42,388 bases of DNA from an uncultured Pseudomonadota bacterium (lineage in GTDB: Bacteria; Bdellovibrionota_B; Oligoflexia; Oligoflexales; CAIYRB01), in contig CAIYRB010000025.1 in the NCBI GenBank assembly GCA_903928445.1, positions 1-42,388 on the forward strand, in the 5' to 3' direction. Position 1 is the stretch's first letter. Each line of letters starts with the position of its first letter. The position numbers and the translations under genes are program-made. Of this stretch, positions 34,310 through 41,171 are shown in pieces. The notes beneath the pieces are model-generated. The model had not been told where the DNA came from, did not search any database, and saw nothing but the letters and a program-made list of their open reading frames with translations.

Positions 34310-35323
34310 CTATTTTGACCACCGGTTAGCGCGAGACAGGATGGCAAGATCGTTATGACGACAGCCAGCTGCGATCATTTCACCGTGCACTTTTATCGCC
34401 ACTAAGTGCCTAATGTAAAACGGCTGCGGCGTTATGTAGTGATGAACGATGTGCGTCGCACCAAAATTAAAGCAAAACAGCTGCAGGGGCACGAATGCCC
34501 AGTGATCAAGGATCTGATTCTCGAAGTGCACGTTGCCGCGCGGGATATCATCAGAGTAATGCACTGCCGTAGTGACTAAGCTTAAGCATGCATGGCGTAA
34601 GATTGATGGCAGCACCCAAAGAACTACAAGCGCGGAAACAGTGCTCCAAACAACGTTCGGGACCATCTCGTGATACTCTGCCGGTAGCACCCAATCAAGG
34701 ATCTGCAGATTGGTCAGCAAGTGGAAGACAATGGCAGCCGGCATATTCGCACGGCGAGTGGTTTTGACGGAGAAGGTGGGATCCGCCGACTTCGTGGACT
34801 TTATGAATAAGACCGCTCCAAAGGGATAGACCGTGGCGACGATGCGGCGCCAGCCAAAAGGCTGTCCAAGCCCGATCAGGCGCTCTTCCCAATCCTCATT
34901 CTGTCCGCTGTGGGAGTGGTGACGTATATGCACCAGACGGCGCCAATAGGGGTTAGCGTGCAGCTTGATTACCCAGATTAGCCCCATCGCGAAGGCATGC
35001 ATTTTTTTGCTGCTCGAGAAGTACAAATTGTGAATTAAGTCATGCTCCATTTCATGGGCGATCGACATAGCGAACGCCATGCTGATGACTGCAAGAATCC
35101 CTGGGATCGCGTCATTGAGAAAAGCCAAGGCCGTAAGGGTCATCATCAAAACCACCGCACCGAGAATCCCCGCGCCGATTAGATCTTGATGTTTAAGCCA
35201 CGGATGAGCTGCCTTAAGCCGCCGGTCCTCCGCAAGGATTGAACGACGGATAGTCTGGTTCGCGGTGATCGTTGGATCGGGCTGCCAGGCATCTTGAAGA
35301 GCCGGCTTGGTAATGGCACCCAT
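34310..35323 (-). CDS. Membrane fatty-acid desaturase
   Basis: This is a di-iron membrane desaturase or hydroxylase. All three histidine boxes are present: HEMEHD, HIRHHSH and HIVHH, set between hydrophobic segments over about 337 residues. Likely substrates are acyl chains of lipids, although some family members act on alkanes, sterols or carotenoids. Two ATGs occur six bases apart; the one at 35323 has GGGGA at a proper distance, while 35329 is too close. The 195-base upstream region is AT-rich and carries TTATAC-type -10 elements. No electron-transfer partner lies nearby. Confidence 0.88.
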   Translation of the reverse strand: MGAITKPALQDAWQPDPTITANQTIRRSILAEDRRLKAAHPWLKHQDLIGAGILGAVVLMMTLTALAFLNDAIPGILAVISMAFAMSIAHEMEHDLIHNLYFSSSKKMHAFAMGLIWVIKLHANPYWRRLVHIRHHSHSGQNEDWEERLIGLGQPFGWRRIVATVYPFGAVLFIKSTKSADPTFSVKTTRRANMPAAIVFHLLTNLQILDWVLPAEYHEMVPNVVWSTVSALVVLWVLPSILRHACLSLVTTAVHYSDDIPRGNVHFENQILDHWAFVPLQLFCFNFGATHIVHHYITPQPFYIRHLVAIKVHGEMIAAGCRHNDLAILSRANRWSK

Positions 35324-35518
35324 AAGCATGTCCCCATAGTGGAAATAGTTGAGCTCTACACGAAATGCTTATCGGCAAGAAAACACGAAATCTTTCGCAA
35401 TAAATTATTACTGTGTATAATCGCCTTATTAATAGACGCTAATGTTATGAATTTATTAGGATAAATCCGTAGCGGCGGCGGGAGCAGAAGTCATCTATCT
35501 TCGCGCTGTTTACTTGGT

Positions 35519-36091
35519 TCATTTATCGCCCAAGTAGATCATCCCGTAAGTTAAATGATCATGAAGCTTCCCTGAAAATTTACTACCGGCTTTATAAGAT
35601 GCGGTTGCTCCAGGTGCGATACCAGAAAACGGATGAAAAAACGGGGCGCCATCCGTGTGGATCCAGTGCATCACGCTATCATCGTTGACAACTTGCAGAG
35701 TCTGACCCGCCTGCAATGGGATTGGAGTTTCGGCGCTATTCCATGCTTTAGAGCCCGTTCCAGCGAGGATATGGAAGGTCACCACGTTGGTAGCGCTTGC
35801 CGTGGTCGCAGCTGGTGTCGCCGCCACAGTAGTCGCAATTGCTGGCTGGGTTGCACCGGTCGGGGCCAGCGGCGCAGCAGCCGGCACAGCAGTGACCGCA
35901 TTAGCTGGCGCCGCTACAGCGTCGGCCTGACCCGCTGGCTTCGGTGCCTCGGCTGGCGCCTTAGCTGCGGCATTGGCGGCGCCTTGGCTAGTAGTAGGCT
36001 TATTCTGGGCCTGCCCAGTTTCCGTAGCAGAAGTTGAGCAGGCGGCCACCACACCTGCACAGGCGATCAACAAGCTATAAGCTACTTTCAT
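35519..36091 (-). CDS. Lipoprotein with cupredoxin-like domain
   Basis: The 190-residue protein has a lipoprotein signal (lipobox VAAC near residue 18), an Ala/Pro-rich linker of about 80 residues, then a small beta domain: LQAGQTLQVVNDDSVMHWIHTDGAPFFHP and LHDHLTYGMIYL. The strands and His/Met positions look like a cupredoxin, but there is no Cys between the ligands, so a classic blue-copper site cannot form; a His-rich copper site is possible. It should be membrane-anchored in the periplasm. AAGGATG precedes the ATG. Its gene is next to the desaturase, which might suggest a redox link. Confidence 0.75.
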   Translation of the reverse strand: MKVAYSLLIACAGVVAACSTSATETGQAQNKPTTSQGAANAAAKAPAEAPKPAGQADAVAAPANAVTAVPAAAPLAPTGATQPAIATTVAATPAATTASATNVVTFHILAGTGSKAWNSAETPIPLQAGQTLQVVNDDSVMHWIHTDGAPFFHPFSGIAPGATASYKAGSKFSGKLHDHLTYGMIYLGDK

Positions 36092-36389
36092 TTGTCATCC
36101 TTCTCTAAAAAATTTGTGATCTGCTATGACAGAAGTTGGTATTTCCCACCAACGTCGTCCTTATCGGAATTCACATCAAAAACTTTTACTCGCGTACGAC
36201 AACCTAACACCTTCAATTGGGGGCGATGGATTGGCCAAGTCAACCTACTGAAAAGACTTAAACACCAAGGTCCGTTTAGACGGCTAAGGTGCTGGTTCAT
36301 GCGATTGCGGCGCGGCAGCGTTAAATTTGCTCGCATTTTATCAAATTTGTCTGATTGGGCAGCGGGTTGGGAGCCAAATGTGGCTCACG

Positions 36390-36580
36390 ACCGAGCGGCG
36401 TCTGTGGCGTAACTGTTTAATCCGCCTGGTCTTCTCAGTTTTGCCAGGTTCTTAAACATGCCGCCAACCTGGCTACCAAAAAGGGCGCCGAAGTCGGCGA
36501 CCAGCGGTGTCGAAACATGGCAGCATAGCGCTTGGGTTAGTCGTGCCAATGCCGACGTGCCCAACCGGCATCGTGGTACT
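36390..36580 (-). pseudogene. Remnant of a VGIGTT-P repeat (tail-fibre-like) protein
   Basis: On the minus strand the sequence reads VGHVGIGTTNPSAML and then, after a frameshift near 36520, HVSTPLVADFGALFG and further. Intact proteins of this class read VGIGTTxPxAxLHVSG, so both frames belong to one former gene. No start exists. The rest of the 563-base gene-free stretch 36092-36654 shows no convincing coding sequence; a 106-codon plus-strand frame at 36092 starts at TTG and has no supporting signal. Confidence 0.55.
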
Positions 36581-36594
36581 ACTCCCCTACTCGA

Positions 36595-36611
36595 ATGTCA
36601 TCAAATGACAT
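36595..36611 (+). promoter_or_regulatory. Perfect inverted repeat, likely operator of the DUF4258/DUF2283-HTH module
   Basis: ATGTCAT, three bases, ATGACAT form a perfect seven-base inverted repeat 44 bases ahead of the module start. A partial third half-site (GACAT) occurs at 36631-36635. The HTH of the second gene is the obvious candidate to bind it. Confidence 0.55.
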
Positions 36612-36654
36612 GTTCTATCTTGCCAGTTTAAGACATTTGTACTAAGGTTCCCGA

Positions 36655-36927
36655 ATGGATGTGTGTTTCGCCAATAAGCGCTACAAGCTAGTTTTCACCG
36701 ACCATGCCCGTCAGCGAATGAGCGTCAGAGATGTGACAATTGAAATGAGCATTGCGATTATTGAGACCGGCACTGTTATCACAAAAGAACGCAAAGGTCG
36801 GTTCTGGGTCTATAAGAATCTTCCGGGTCGTACGGATAACTCAGTTTGTCTGTCAATAGTCGTAGAAGACCCCAATTTGGTGGTCGTGACTGCTCTGATT
36901 AACTGGAGGCCAAACGATGAAGATTAG
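36655..36927 (+). CDS. DUF4258 family protein, putative toxin
   Basis: The 90-residue basic protein fits DUF4258: a start with FTDHARQRMSVRDVT (His, Arg and Arg-Asp positions typical of the family), a middle helix, and strands ending VVVTALINWRP. The family is thought to be related to RelE-like ribonuclease toxins; this is from memory and toxicity is unproven. The gene overlaps the next by 11 bases, the arrangement expected of a toxin-antitoxin pair. GC content is lower than in the core genes, in line with transfer. Confidence 0.75.
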   Translation: MDVCFANKRYKLVFTDHARQRMSVRDVTIEMSIAIIETGTVITKERKGRFWVYKNLPGRTDNSVCLSIVVEDPNLVVVTALINWRPNDED

Positions 36928-37228
36928 CTTCGACAAAAAAGCTGATGCCTTGGCTATTGTCTTTAAAGAAGGGCGAGTGTCTAGGGATGATGAAATCGCG
37001 AAAAATGTTTTCGCTGGATTCGATCGGGCGAACGAGTTGGTCGAAATTCAAATACTGGATATTTCTAAAACCGATGCTCCATGGTTTACCGTGGAAGCGG
37101 CCGCTAGGTATTTAAACAAGTCTGAGCGAACAATTTTGCGCTGGATTGAGTCTGGAAAGCTAAAGCCCAAAAAAGTAGGGCGTGAGTATCGTTTTAGCCC
37201 AACTGACTTGGAAAAGCTTGTCTCTTGA
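36917..37228 (+). CDS. DUF2283 domain fused to a MerR/excisionase-like HTH, putative antitoxin
   Basis: Residues 1-52 match DUF2283 (MKISFDKKADALAIVF... LVEIQILDIS). Residues about 55-103 are an excisionase-type winged helix (TVEAAARYLNKSERTILRWIESGKL, then KVGREYRF). DUF2283 proteins usually stand alone, so the HTH fusion gives a predicted autoregulator. The start lies within the upstream DUF4258 gene. It should bind its partner through the first domain and the repeat at 36595-36611 through the second; this is inference. Confidence 0.8.
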   Translation: MKISFDKKADALAIVFKEGRVSRDDEIAKNVFAGFDRANELVEIQILDISKTDAPWFTVEAAARYLNKSERTILRWIESGKLKPKKVGREYRFSPTDLEKLVS

Positions 37229-37818
37229 GCCGCTCCTCCTAACAGCCAGCTTTTGTCTTAAGTGATTATAGCTGGCTCCGTTTTGACCGCCTTGAAAGGC
37301 CATGCCCGTATCACCCGTAGGTAAATGATATGGCCAAGCTCGGGCGTGAGATCATCAGGATCTTGGAGACGGATGCTGAGTCTTTTTCCGTTAAGCTGAC
37401 GATGCCACTGGCTTGCGTGTATTACTCGGCCAAATGAGGGGCGCAAAATGGCAAATCGGAAAATTTGCCGCATAGGGCGGCTTTAAGCCGCGCAGATTCG
37501 GCCTTGAGCTGCGCGATCGCCACGTCCTTGGCCTGGCTGTCTGCCTTTAGGCTCCGGCTTTTCCTCGAAAACCTTTAACTGATTTTACACCAGATGATTT
37601 TGCGCGAGATTTAAGGCAGTTGGGGCCTTCCTAAGGCCAATCCGCGTAGCTGCCCTATCTAGGCGTAGGCGACGGATTTTACCGTCATTAGCGAGCAAAC
37701 CAGCGGCGCCCTTGTTGTTTCAATACTTTATGTTTACAATCGGGAAGTTATACCCGTAGTATCGGTGCGGAATCGCTACGGGGCCCGTCGTACTGTCCCA
37801 GTCGGACGAGAAAATTTC
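37229..37818. other. Gene-poor stretch with decayed coding sequence
   Basis: These 590 bases contain no intact gene. The minus strand holds fragments of a former gene, including the coiled-coil ending described separately and an AAGLLANDGKIRRLRLDRA segment around 37620-37690. A 71-codon minus-strand frame at 37258-37473 is open but reads only partly protein-like. Confidence 0.4.
37422..37574 (-). pseudogene. Remnant of the C-terminal coiled coil of a tail-fibre-like protein
   Basis: One minus-strand frame is open for 50 codons without a start: SLKADSQAKDVAIAQLKAES, ARLKAALCGKFSDLPFC, ending HLAE. A Lys/Ala/Glu coil followed by a short LKA-x-LC-x-K-x-P-x-FC end is, as I recall it, how several S74/tail-fibre-domain proteins of predatory and related bacteria end. 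An IS66 transposase N-terminus was considered and fits less well. It is probably the same decayed gene as the fragment at 38453-38604. Confidence 0.4.
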
Positions 37819-38400
37819 ATGGTAGAGCACGCACGCAAACTTGTGACGATTGAAGAGTGGCTCGCGCTGCCTAACGACGATCGAGCGGAACTCATCGAAG
37901 GCGAATTGATCAATCGAGCCCTCCCCAGTGTTGACCACGGTGCGACTCAGCGCCGCATCGCACAGCTTTTATATCCTTTCGACCGCAAGGGCGGAGGGGA
38001 TGGCGGGCCACCGGGTGGCTGGTGGATTGTTAGCGAGGTACCCGTAGTCTATGAAGGGCGACCAAACGGCTTCATCCATGATTTGGCTGGTTGGCGCCGC
38101 AGCCGACACCCGGATCGACCGCGTGGCAAGCGGATGATTGTCAAGCCAGATTGGGTTTGTGAAATTCTAAGCAGCAACCGCCAGCACGATTTGACGACGA
38201 AGAAATGGGTCCTCCATGAGCATCGAATCCAGCACATTTGGATGGTCGATGTGGACAACGAAGTTCTTTCGGTCCTGCGGTGGGCCGAGAAAGGCTACAT
38301 TGCCATCGCTGATGTTACACCAGCGCAACGGGCGCGACTTGAGCCTTTCGAGTCCATTGAGCTTGACATCGCTGTGCTCTTTGGAGGCGACCCTGACTAG
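37819..38400 (+). CDS. Uma2 family (DUF820) putative endonuclease
   Basis: The 193-residue protein matches the Uma2/DUF820 PD-(D/E)XK fold: TIEEWLALPNDDRAELIEGELI at the start, VKPDWVCEILSSN with the catalytic Asp and Glu, and KKWVLHEHRIQHIWMVD containing the Lys/Tyr-His region and the WxVD end. These genes are often of unknown role and abundant in mobile regions. A longer frame begins at GTG 37765, but ATG 37819 fits the family start. It lies between two fragments of a minus-strand pseudogene, suggesting insertion. Confidence 0.8.
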   Translation: MVEHARKLVTIEEWLALPNDDRAELIEGELINRALPSVDHGATQRRIAQLLYPFDRKGGGDGGPPGGWWIVSEVPVVYEGRPNGFIHDLAGWRRSRHPDRPRGKRMIVKPDWVCEILSSNRQHDLTTKKWVLHEHRIQHIWMVDVDNEVLSVLRWAEKGYIAIADVTPAQRARLEPFESIELDIAVLFGGDPD

Positions 38401-38411
38401 TTGGGAAGTCG

Positions 38412-38448
38412 CCCGAAGGGCTCGGCGCGGAGCGACGAGCTCTTCGGG
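38412..38448 (+). terminator. Hairpin terminator after the Uma2 gene
   Basis: CCCGAAG and CTTCGGG, extended by GCTCG and CGAGC, give a stem of about 13 pairs with an 11-base loop followed by TTT. It begins 12 bases after the Uma2 stop. Confidence 0.6.
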
Positions 38449-38452
38449 TTTA

Positions 38453-38604
38453 GTCCAAATCCGAGAACCTGCTGCAAAGGGCCGAGTCGGACTTGTCGAG
38501 CCAATACCGACGTTACCAGCGTTTAATATAACTCCGCCAGATCCTTCGACGTCTAGCTTACCCGCCGGCGCCGTAGTCCCAATCGCGACATGCGCATTGT
38601 CAGA
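38453..38604 (-). pseudogene. Fragment of a VGIGTT-P repeat (tail-fibre-like) protein
   Basis: Immediately after the PIN-toxin stop and in the same frame, the minus strand reads SDNAHVAIGTTAPAGKLDV, EGSGGVILNAGNVGIGST and SPTRPFAAG. The repeated VGIGTTxPxxKLDV pattern is characteristic of phage-tail-fibre-like or S74-chaperone adhesins. No start is present and the reading decays near the terminator hairpin, so this is a remnant. It shows that the toxin-antitoxin genes sit in a former adhesin/tail-fibre locus. Confidence 0.65.
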
Positions 38605-39042
38605 CTATAATCCGACAACCTGTAGTCCTAGCGCCTCTGAGGCTAATGCTAACTTTTGGTCGTGAGTTATCATTGATATTTCGGTCCTCAGTTGCTGCTT
38701 CAGGCGGAGTGCCGTCGCTAAATGCAAGGCATCAAGGGTCTTCAACGCGATTGGAAACGTTTGGCTCGCCAGTTCGAGTGTCGCCGCATCCAACTCCACC
38801 AGTCGGAGACTACCGAGTAGTTTTAGGCATCTCGATCGAGCCTCAGACAATTTAGCATCGCTGATTTCTCGGGTTAGTCGCCACCGGTCCAAGACGCGCA
38901 TGCATTCGACCCTTGCAATCACGCTGGATGATGCGCCGTTAGCATACTTTTCGATGTTGGTAATAGCATGCACCTGACGGATGGAGTACCGGAGCAGGAC
39001 CGATGAATCAAAATAGCAAATAGAGGACGCTTTATTGCTCAA
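38605..39042 (-). CDS. PIN-domain toxin (VapC-like)
   Basis: The 145-residue protein has the PIN nuclease fold with four acidic positions: Asp in YFDSSVLLRY, Glu in ARVECMRVL, Asp in LDALHLATAL and Asp in ITHDQKLAL. VapC-type toxins cleave tRNA or rRNA. The TTG start overlaps the antitoxin stop by four bases (TTGA). The stop falls in frame with the adjoining tail-fibre fragment, so the original 3' end may have been altered, although the length is normal. Confidence 0.85.
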   Translation of the reverse strand: MSNKASSICYFDSSVLLRYSIRQVHAITNIEKYANGASSSVIARVECMRVLDRWRLTREISDAKLSEARSRCLKLLGSLRLVELDAATLELASQTFPIALKTLDALHLATALRLKQQLRTEISMITHDQKLALASEALGLQVVGL

Positions 39043-39299
39043 AACCGATCCTCTCTATCTGCCGTGAGCAGATCGACAATATCTGCCTGCTCATCAAAGA
39101 CTTGCCCTTTCCATGCGGCGATCGTGCTCTTCAGATCGTATTCTGGCTGGATGATCCGTATTTCGTCTACGGGAGTTACGGGAACCATCTTGGCTACCAC
39201 CCGCTGCCGGTCCAGAATCAGCACTTCTTCCCCTTGCTTGACGTATCGTAAATATTTACTAAGTTCCGCCTTAATCTTCGAAATATTTGCCTTTTTCAT
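39039..39299 (-). CDS. Phd/YefM-type antitoxin
   Basis: The 86-residue protein begins MKKANISKIKAELSKYLRYV, followed by GEEVLILDRQRVVAKMVPV, the dimerisation and DNA-binding fold of Phd/YefM antitoxins. The acidic C-terminus (ADIVDLLTADREDRF) is the likely toxin-binding tail. A longer frame begins at 39335, but the family start is at ATG 39299. It should bind the palindrome in its own promoter (39346-39361) together with the PIN toxin. Confidence 0.82.
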   Translation of the reverse strand: MKKANISKIKAELSKYLRYVKQGEEVLILDRQRVVAKMVPVTPVDEIRIIQPEYDLKSTIAAWKGQVFDEQADIVDLLTADREDRF

Positions 39300-39333
39300 C
39301 AAGTAACCCCGCCAACTGGATTGCGCGCGATCC

Positions 39334-39362
39334 ACAATATGACTATTACATGACTATGTAAA
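39334..39362 (-). promoter_or_regulatory. Promoter and operator of the Phd/PIN module
   Basis: On the minus strand TTTACA and TATTGT are exactly 17 bases apart, ending about 35 bases ahead of the antitoxin ATG. A perfect palindrome TTACAT-GACT-ATGTAA (plus-strand 39346-39361) covers the spacer and part of the -35, so a bound antitoxin would block the polymerase. The GACTAT motif recurs three times in 39341-39368. Confidence 0.6.
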
Positions 39363-39494
39363 GACTATAACAGGACACGACCAGGGCGATCGCATCTAAT
39401 TGGACTTGACAGGTTGACATGCCCACCAGGCGCAGCAAATGCGGCTCTTTGAGGTACCGCTCATAATGCACGCTTGAGCTAGGGGCGCGCCCGC

Positions 39495-39524
39495 TTGACG
39501 GTGCGATTTGACCCGGCGTATACT
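39495..39524 (+). promoter_or_regulatory. Sigma70 promoter of the nucleotidyltransferase-HigA module
   Basis: TTGACG and TATACT are 18 bases apart. The predicted start of transcription is near 39531, inside the operator, leaving a leader of only about 25 bases. It is one of the best promoter matches in the window. Confidence 0.6.
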
Positions 39525-39547
39525 CTTATACGGTATAAGCGTATAAG
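39525..39547 (+). promoter_or_regulatory. Operator with three heptamer half-sites
   Basis: CTTATAC-G-GTATAAG is a perfect seven-base inverted repeat around one base, followed by C and a third copy of GTATAAG. It lies directly after the -10 and over the predicted transcription start. The HigA-type protein encoded downstream is the likely binder, giving autoregulation. Confidence 0.6.
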
Positions 39548-39556
39548 AGGGTGCTT

Positions 39557-40078
39557 GTGGCGCGAATTCTCGATCAATTACATAATGTTCACGGGATTTT
39601 AACCAAGGCTGGCATTGACGTCGCGGTCATCGGGGGTTTGGCCCTAGGTGCCTATAACGTGCAGCGCTTTACCAACGACATTGATTTTCTCGTCGATGGC
39701 AGCCACCGGCTGAAGTTGAAGCAGCTGATGCTCGCCAATGGGTTCACGCTTTTTGCTGAGACAAGCGAGGTGATCCAATTTGCTGGGGAGATCGCCGTCG
39801 ATGTCCTTTGTGCAAATCGCCCGATTAGTCTTGCGCTTCTGCAACAGGCCCAGGTGGATCATCGCCTCAACATCAAAGTCATCAGCGCTGAGGGCCTTAT
39901 CGGCTTGAAAATCCAGGCTTACTGCAACGACCCAAAGCGGGAGCTTCGTGACAAAGCTGACATTGCGGCGCTGATTGAGAGGAACAACGCATTGGACTGG
40001 GTGACCATTAAAAAGTTTGCTGAGATGTTCGATCAATGGGCTGTCATTGAGCAGATACGCAAGCTGCACACGAAATGA
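39557..40078 (+). CDS. AbiEii/DUF6036-like nucleotidyltransferase, putative toxin
   Basis: The 173-residue protein has the nucleotidyltransferase core VIGGLALGAYNVQRFTNDIDFLVD, with the GG and DID metal-binding positions, a third Asp in EIAVDVL, and the late GLKIQAYCNDPKRELRDKADIAAL helix typical of AbiEii-like toxins. Such enzymes modify tRNA or proteins with nucleotides. AGAGG six bases ahead of GTG 39557 favours it over GTG 39551. The HigA-type gene follows 12 bases later. AbiEii usually pairs with AbiEi, which is absent. Confidence 0.8.
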   Translation: MARILDQLHNVHGILTKAGIDVAVIGGLALGAYNVQRFTNDIDFLVDGSHRLKLKQLMLANGFTLFAETSEVIQFAGEIAVDVLCANRPISLALLQQAQVDHRLNIKVISAEGLIGLKIQAYCNDPKRELRDKADIAALIERNNALDWVTIKKFAEMFDQWAVIEQIRKLHTK

Positions 40079-40090
40079 GGCGGTCAGCAG

Positions 40091-40417
40091 ATGAATTTAG
40101 TCGAATATCTCAATTGGCTGGATGAAAACCGCGCAGCATTTCCAGTCCAAAGATCAGCCAAGCCAACACCCAAGCACCCAGGTCGCGTCTTGCGCGAAGA
40201 GTTCATCGACAAGCGAGGCATAAGCCAATCAGAACTTGCAAGGAAACTGGGCTGCCGATTTGCTAAGATTAACGAAATACTAAACGGCAAGCGTGCGATC
40301 ACTCCCGAGTTCGCACTGCAACTAGAAACTCTGTTGGGACTGCCAGCGGAATCCTGGGTATCTCTTCAGGCAGAGTATGACCTCTGGAAGGCCCGACAGC
40401 GCGCGGCGGGCGCCTAG
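40091..40417 (+). CDS. HigA-type XRE antitoxin/regulator
   Basis: The 108-residue protein contains the HigA core: HPGRVLREEFIDKRGISQSELARKLG, with the Cro/XRE helix-turn-helix, then INEILNGKRAIT and the C-terminal WVSLQAEYDLW. The N-terminal 30 residues (LVEYLNWLDENRAAFPVQ) are extra and could bind the partner. HigA normally pairs with the RelE-like HigB; here the partner position is taken by a nucleotidyltransferase. GAGGCGG is ahead of the ATG. Confidence 0.85.
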   Translation: MNLVEYLNWLDENRAAFPVQRSAKPTPKHPGRVLREEFIDKRGISQSELARKLGCRFAKINEILNGKRAITPEFALQLETLLGLPAESWVSLQAEYDLWKARQRAAGA

Positions 40418-40440
40418 CCGACCGGTGCCACCCACCGCGC
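40401..40440. other. Strong GC-rich hairpin at the end of the HigA gene
   Basis: GCGCGG-C-GGG pairs with CCC-A-CCGCGC, with further pairing inside. The stem covers the HigA stop codon. No T-run follows on the plus strand (AAAGCAC instead), so it is not a standard terminator; it could protect the 3' end or act with Rho. Confidence 0.4.
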
Positions 40441-40469
40441 AAAGCACAAAAAATTGCGGACAATTCGAT

Positions 40470-40562
40470 ATGCGAAAGGCTAAGGTCAGCTACATTCCCA
40501 TGGCCGGGTCCGGTGCCTGTAGTGGCAACACACACAAGAGGCTAAAGGAGCTTAAGCCATGA
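40470..40562 (+). CDS. Candidate 30-residue leader ORF
   Basis: The ORF (MRKAKVSYIPMAGSGACSG...) ends at TGA overlapping the ATG of the next gene (ATGA), a layout seen in translational coupling. The ribosome site is weak and the peptide is unlike anything I know, so this is tentative. Confidence 0.22.
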   Translation: MRKAKVSYIPMAGSGACSGNTHKRLKELKP

Positions 40563-40843
40563 AAGCAAAGCCTACAGTTTTCTTCCGACCGATCGAAGGC
40601 TCCGCTCCCCTGTCCATACATTGGTACCCAGGACCATTTGGCGATGCTAAAGAGGCAGCGAGCGGCAACGGTGTGTTCTGGTGCAGCCCAAACGGAGAGA
40701 TCCTTGCAGTGCAGTTTGATGATGTCCATGAGGACCGAGACGATCAGTCGTTAGTATGCAACAAGAATCTACGGATCGAACTGACCGTCAGGAAGGGCAA
40801 AGCAAAATTTAAGGTCGTGCATGGCAAGGATCAAGCAGCTTGA
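40559..40843 (+). CDS. Small hypothetical protein
   Basis: This 94-residue protein has alternating strands and an aromatic start (FFRPIEGSAPLSIHWYPGPFG), an acidic middle and a basic C-terminus. AAGGAG sits eight bases ahead of the ATG. I recognise no family. It follows the HigA gene by 141 bases on the same strand and may be an accessory gene of the island. Confidence 0.55.
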   Translation: MKAKPTVFFRPIEGSAPLSIHWYPGPFGDAKEAASGNGVFWCSPNGEILAVQFDDVHEDRDDQSLVCNKNLRIELTVRKGKAKFKVVHGKDQAA

Positions 40844-40920
40844 CCCTCTTCAATCGCGACTTACAAGGGCGCATCTGAGCGATACCGGGCAGCGTCCGAC
40901 AGGCGCCTAAGCACTCGATA

Positions 40921-41088
40921 TTACGCGATATTTAAGACTGCTAAGAGCTGCCTAATCTGGTAAACGCCCCAGTGCCGCAGGTATTTGCCCGACGTTGCCA
41001 CCACCAGTAGCGCTGTGCCGGCGCAGCACTTGAGAATCTCTCGCTGGCTCCTGCCGTGCGGCATCGTGCTTGGGTCGGTCCCCGACAT
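40921..41088 (-). CDS. Possible truncated Tat-signal protein
   Basis: A 55-codon minus-strand ORF reads SQREILKCCAGTALLVVATSG after a polar start, close to a twin-arginine signal (SRRxFLK) with the first Arg replaced by Gln. About 20 residues follow before the stop, so if real it is a remnant or a small membrane peptide. CAGGAA lies eight bases ahead of the ATG. A plus-strand frame overlaps it (40985-41239) without better support. The surrounding 40844-41171 shows nothing else. Confidence 0.3.
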   Translation of the reverse strand: MSGTDPSTMPHGRSQREILKCCAGTALLVVATSGKYLRHWGVYQIRQLLAVLNIA

Positions 41089-41171
41089 GGCTGCGGTTCC
41101 TGCCGATGTCACTTCACTCTGGTGGCGCACCACTGTAAAGGGTCTTGTGTCGAGTCTCAAGGAGCAAGTCG

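Noticed and set aside
36092..36412. 106-codon plus-strand frame after the cupredoxin gene
   Set aside because: TTG start inside the promoter region of the divergent gene, no ribosome site, and unnatural composition.
37422..37574. IS66 transposase N-terminus
   Set aside because: The LKAExARLKAALxGK coil resembles one, but the FC ending and nearby VGIGTT-P fragments fit the end of a tail-fibre-like protein better, and no inverted repeats or other transposase parts are visible.
39400..39480. Partial similarity (HYER/NYER) between a minus-strand reading here and the partial gene at 42197-42388
   Set aside because: Only four residues match and the frame here is not otherwise protein-like.
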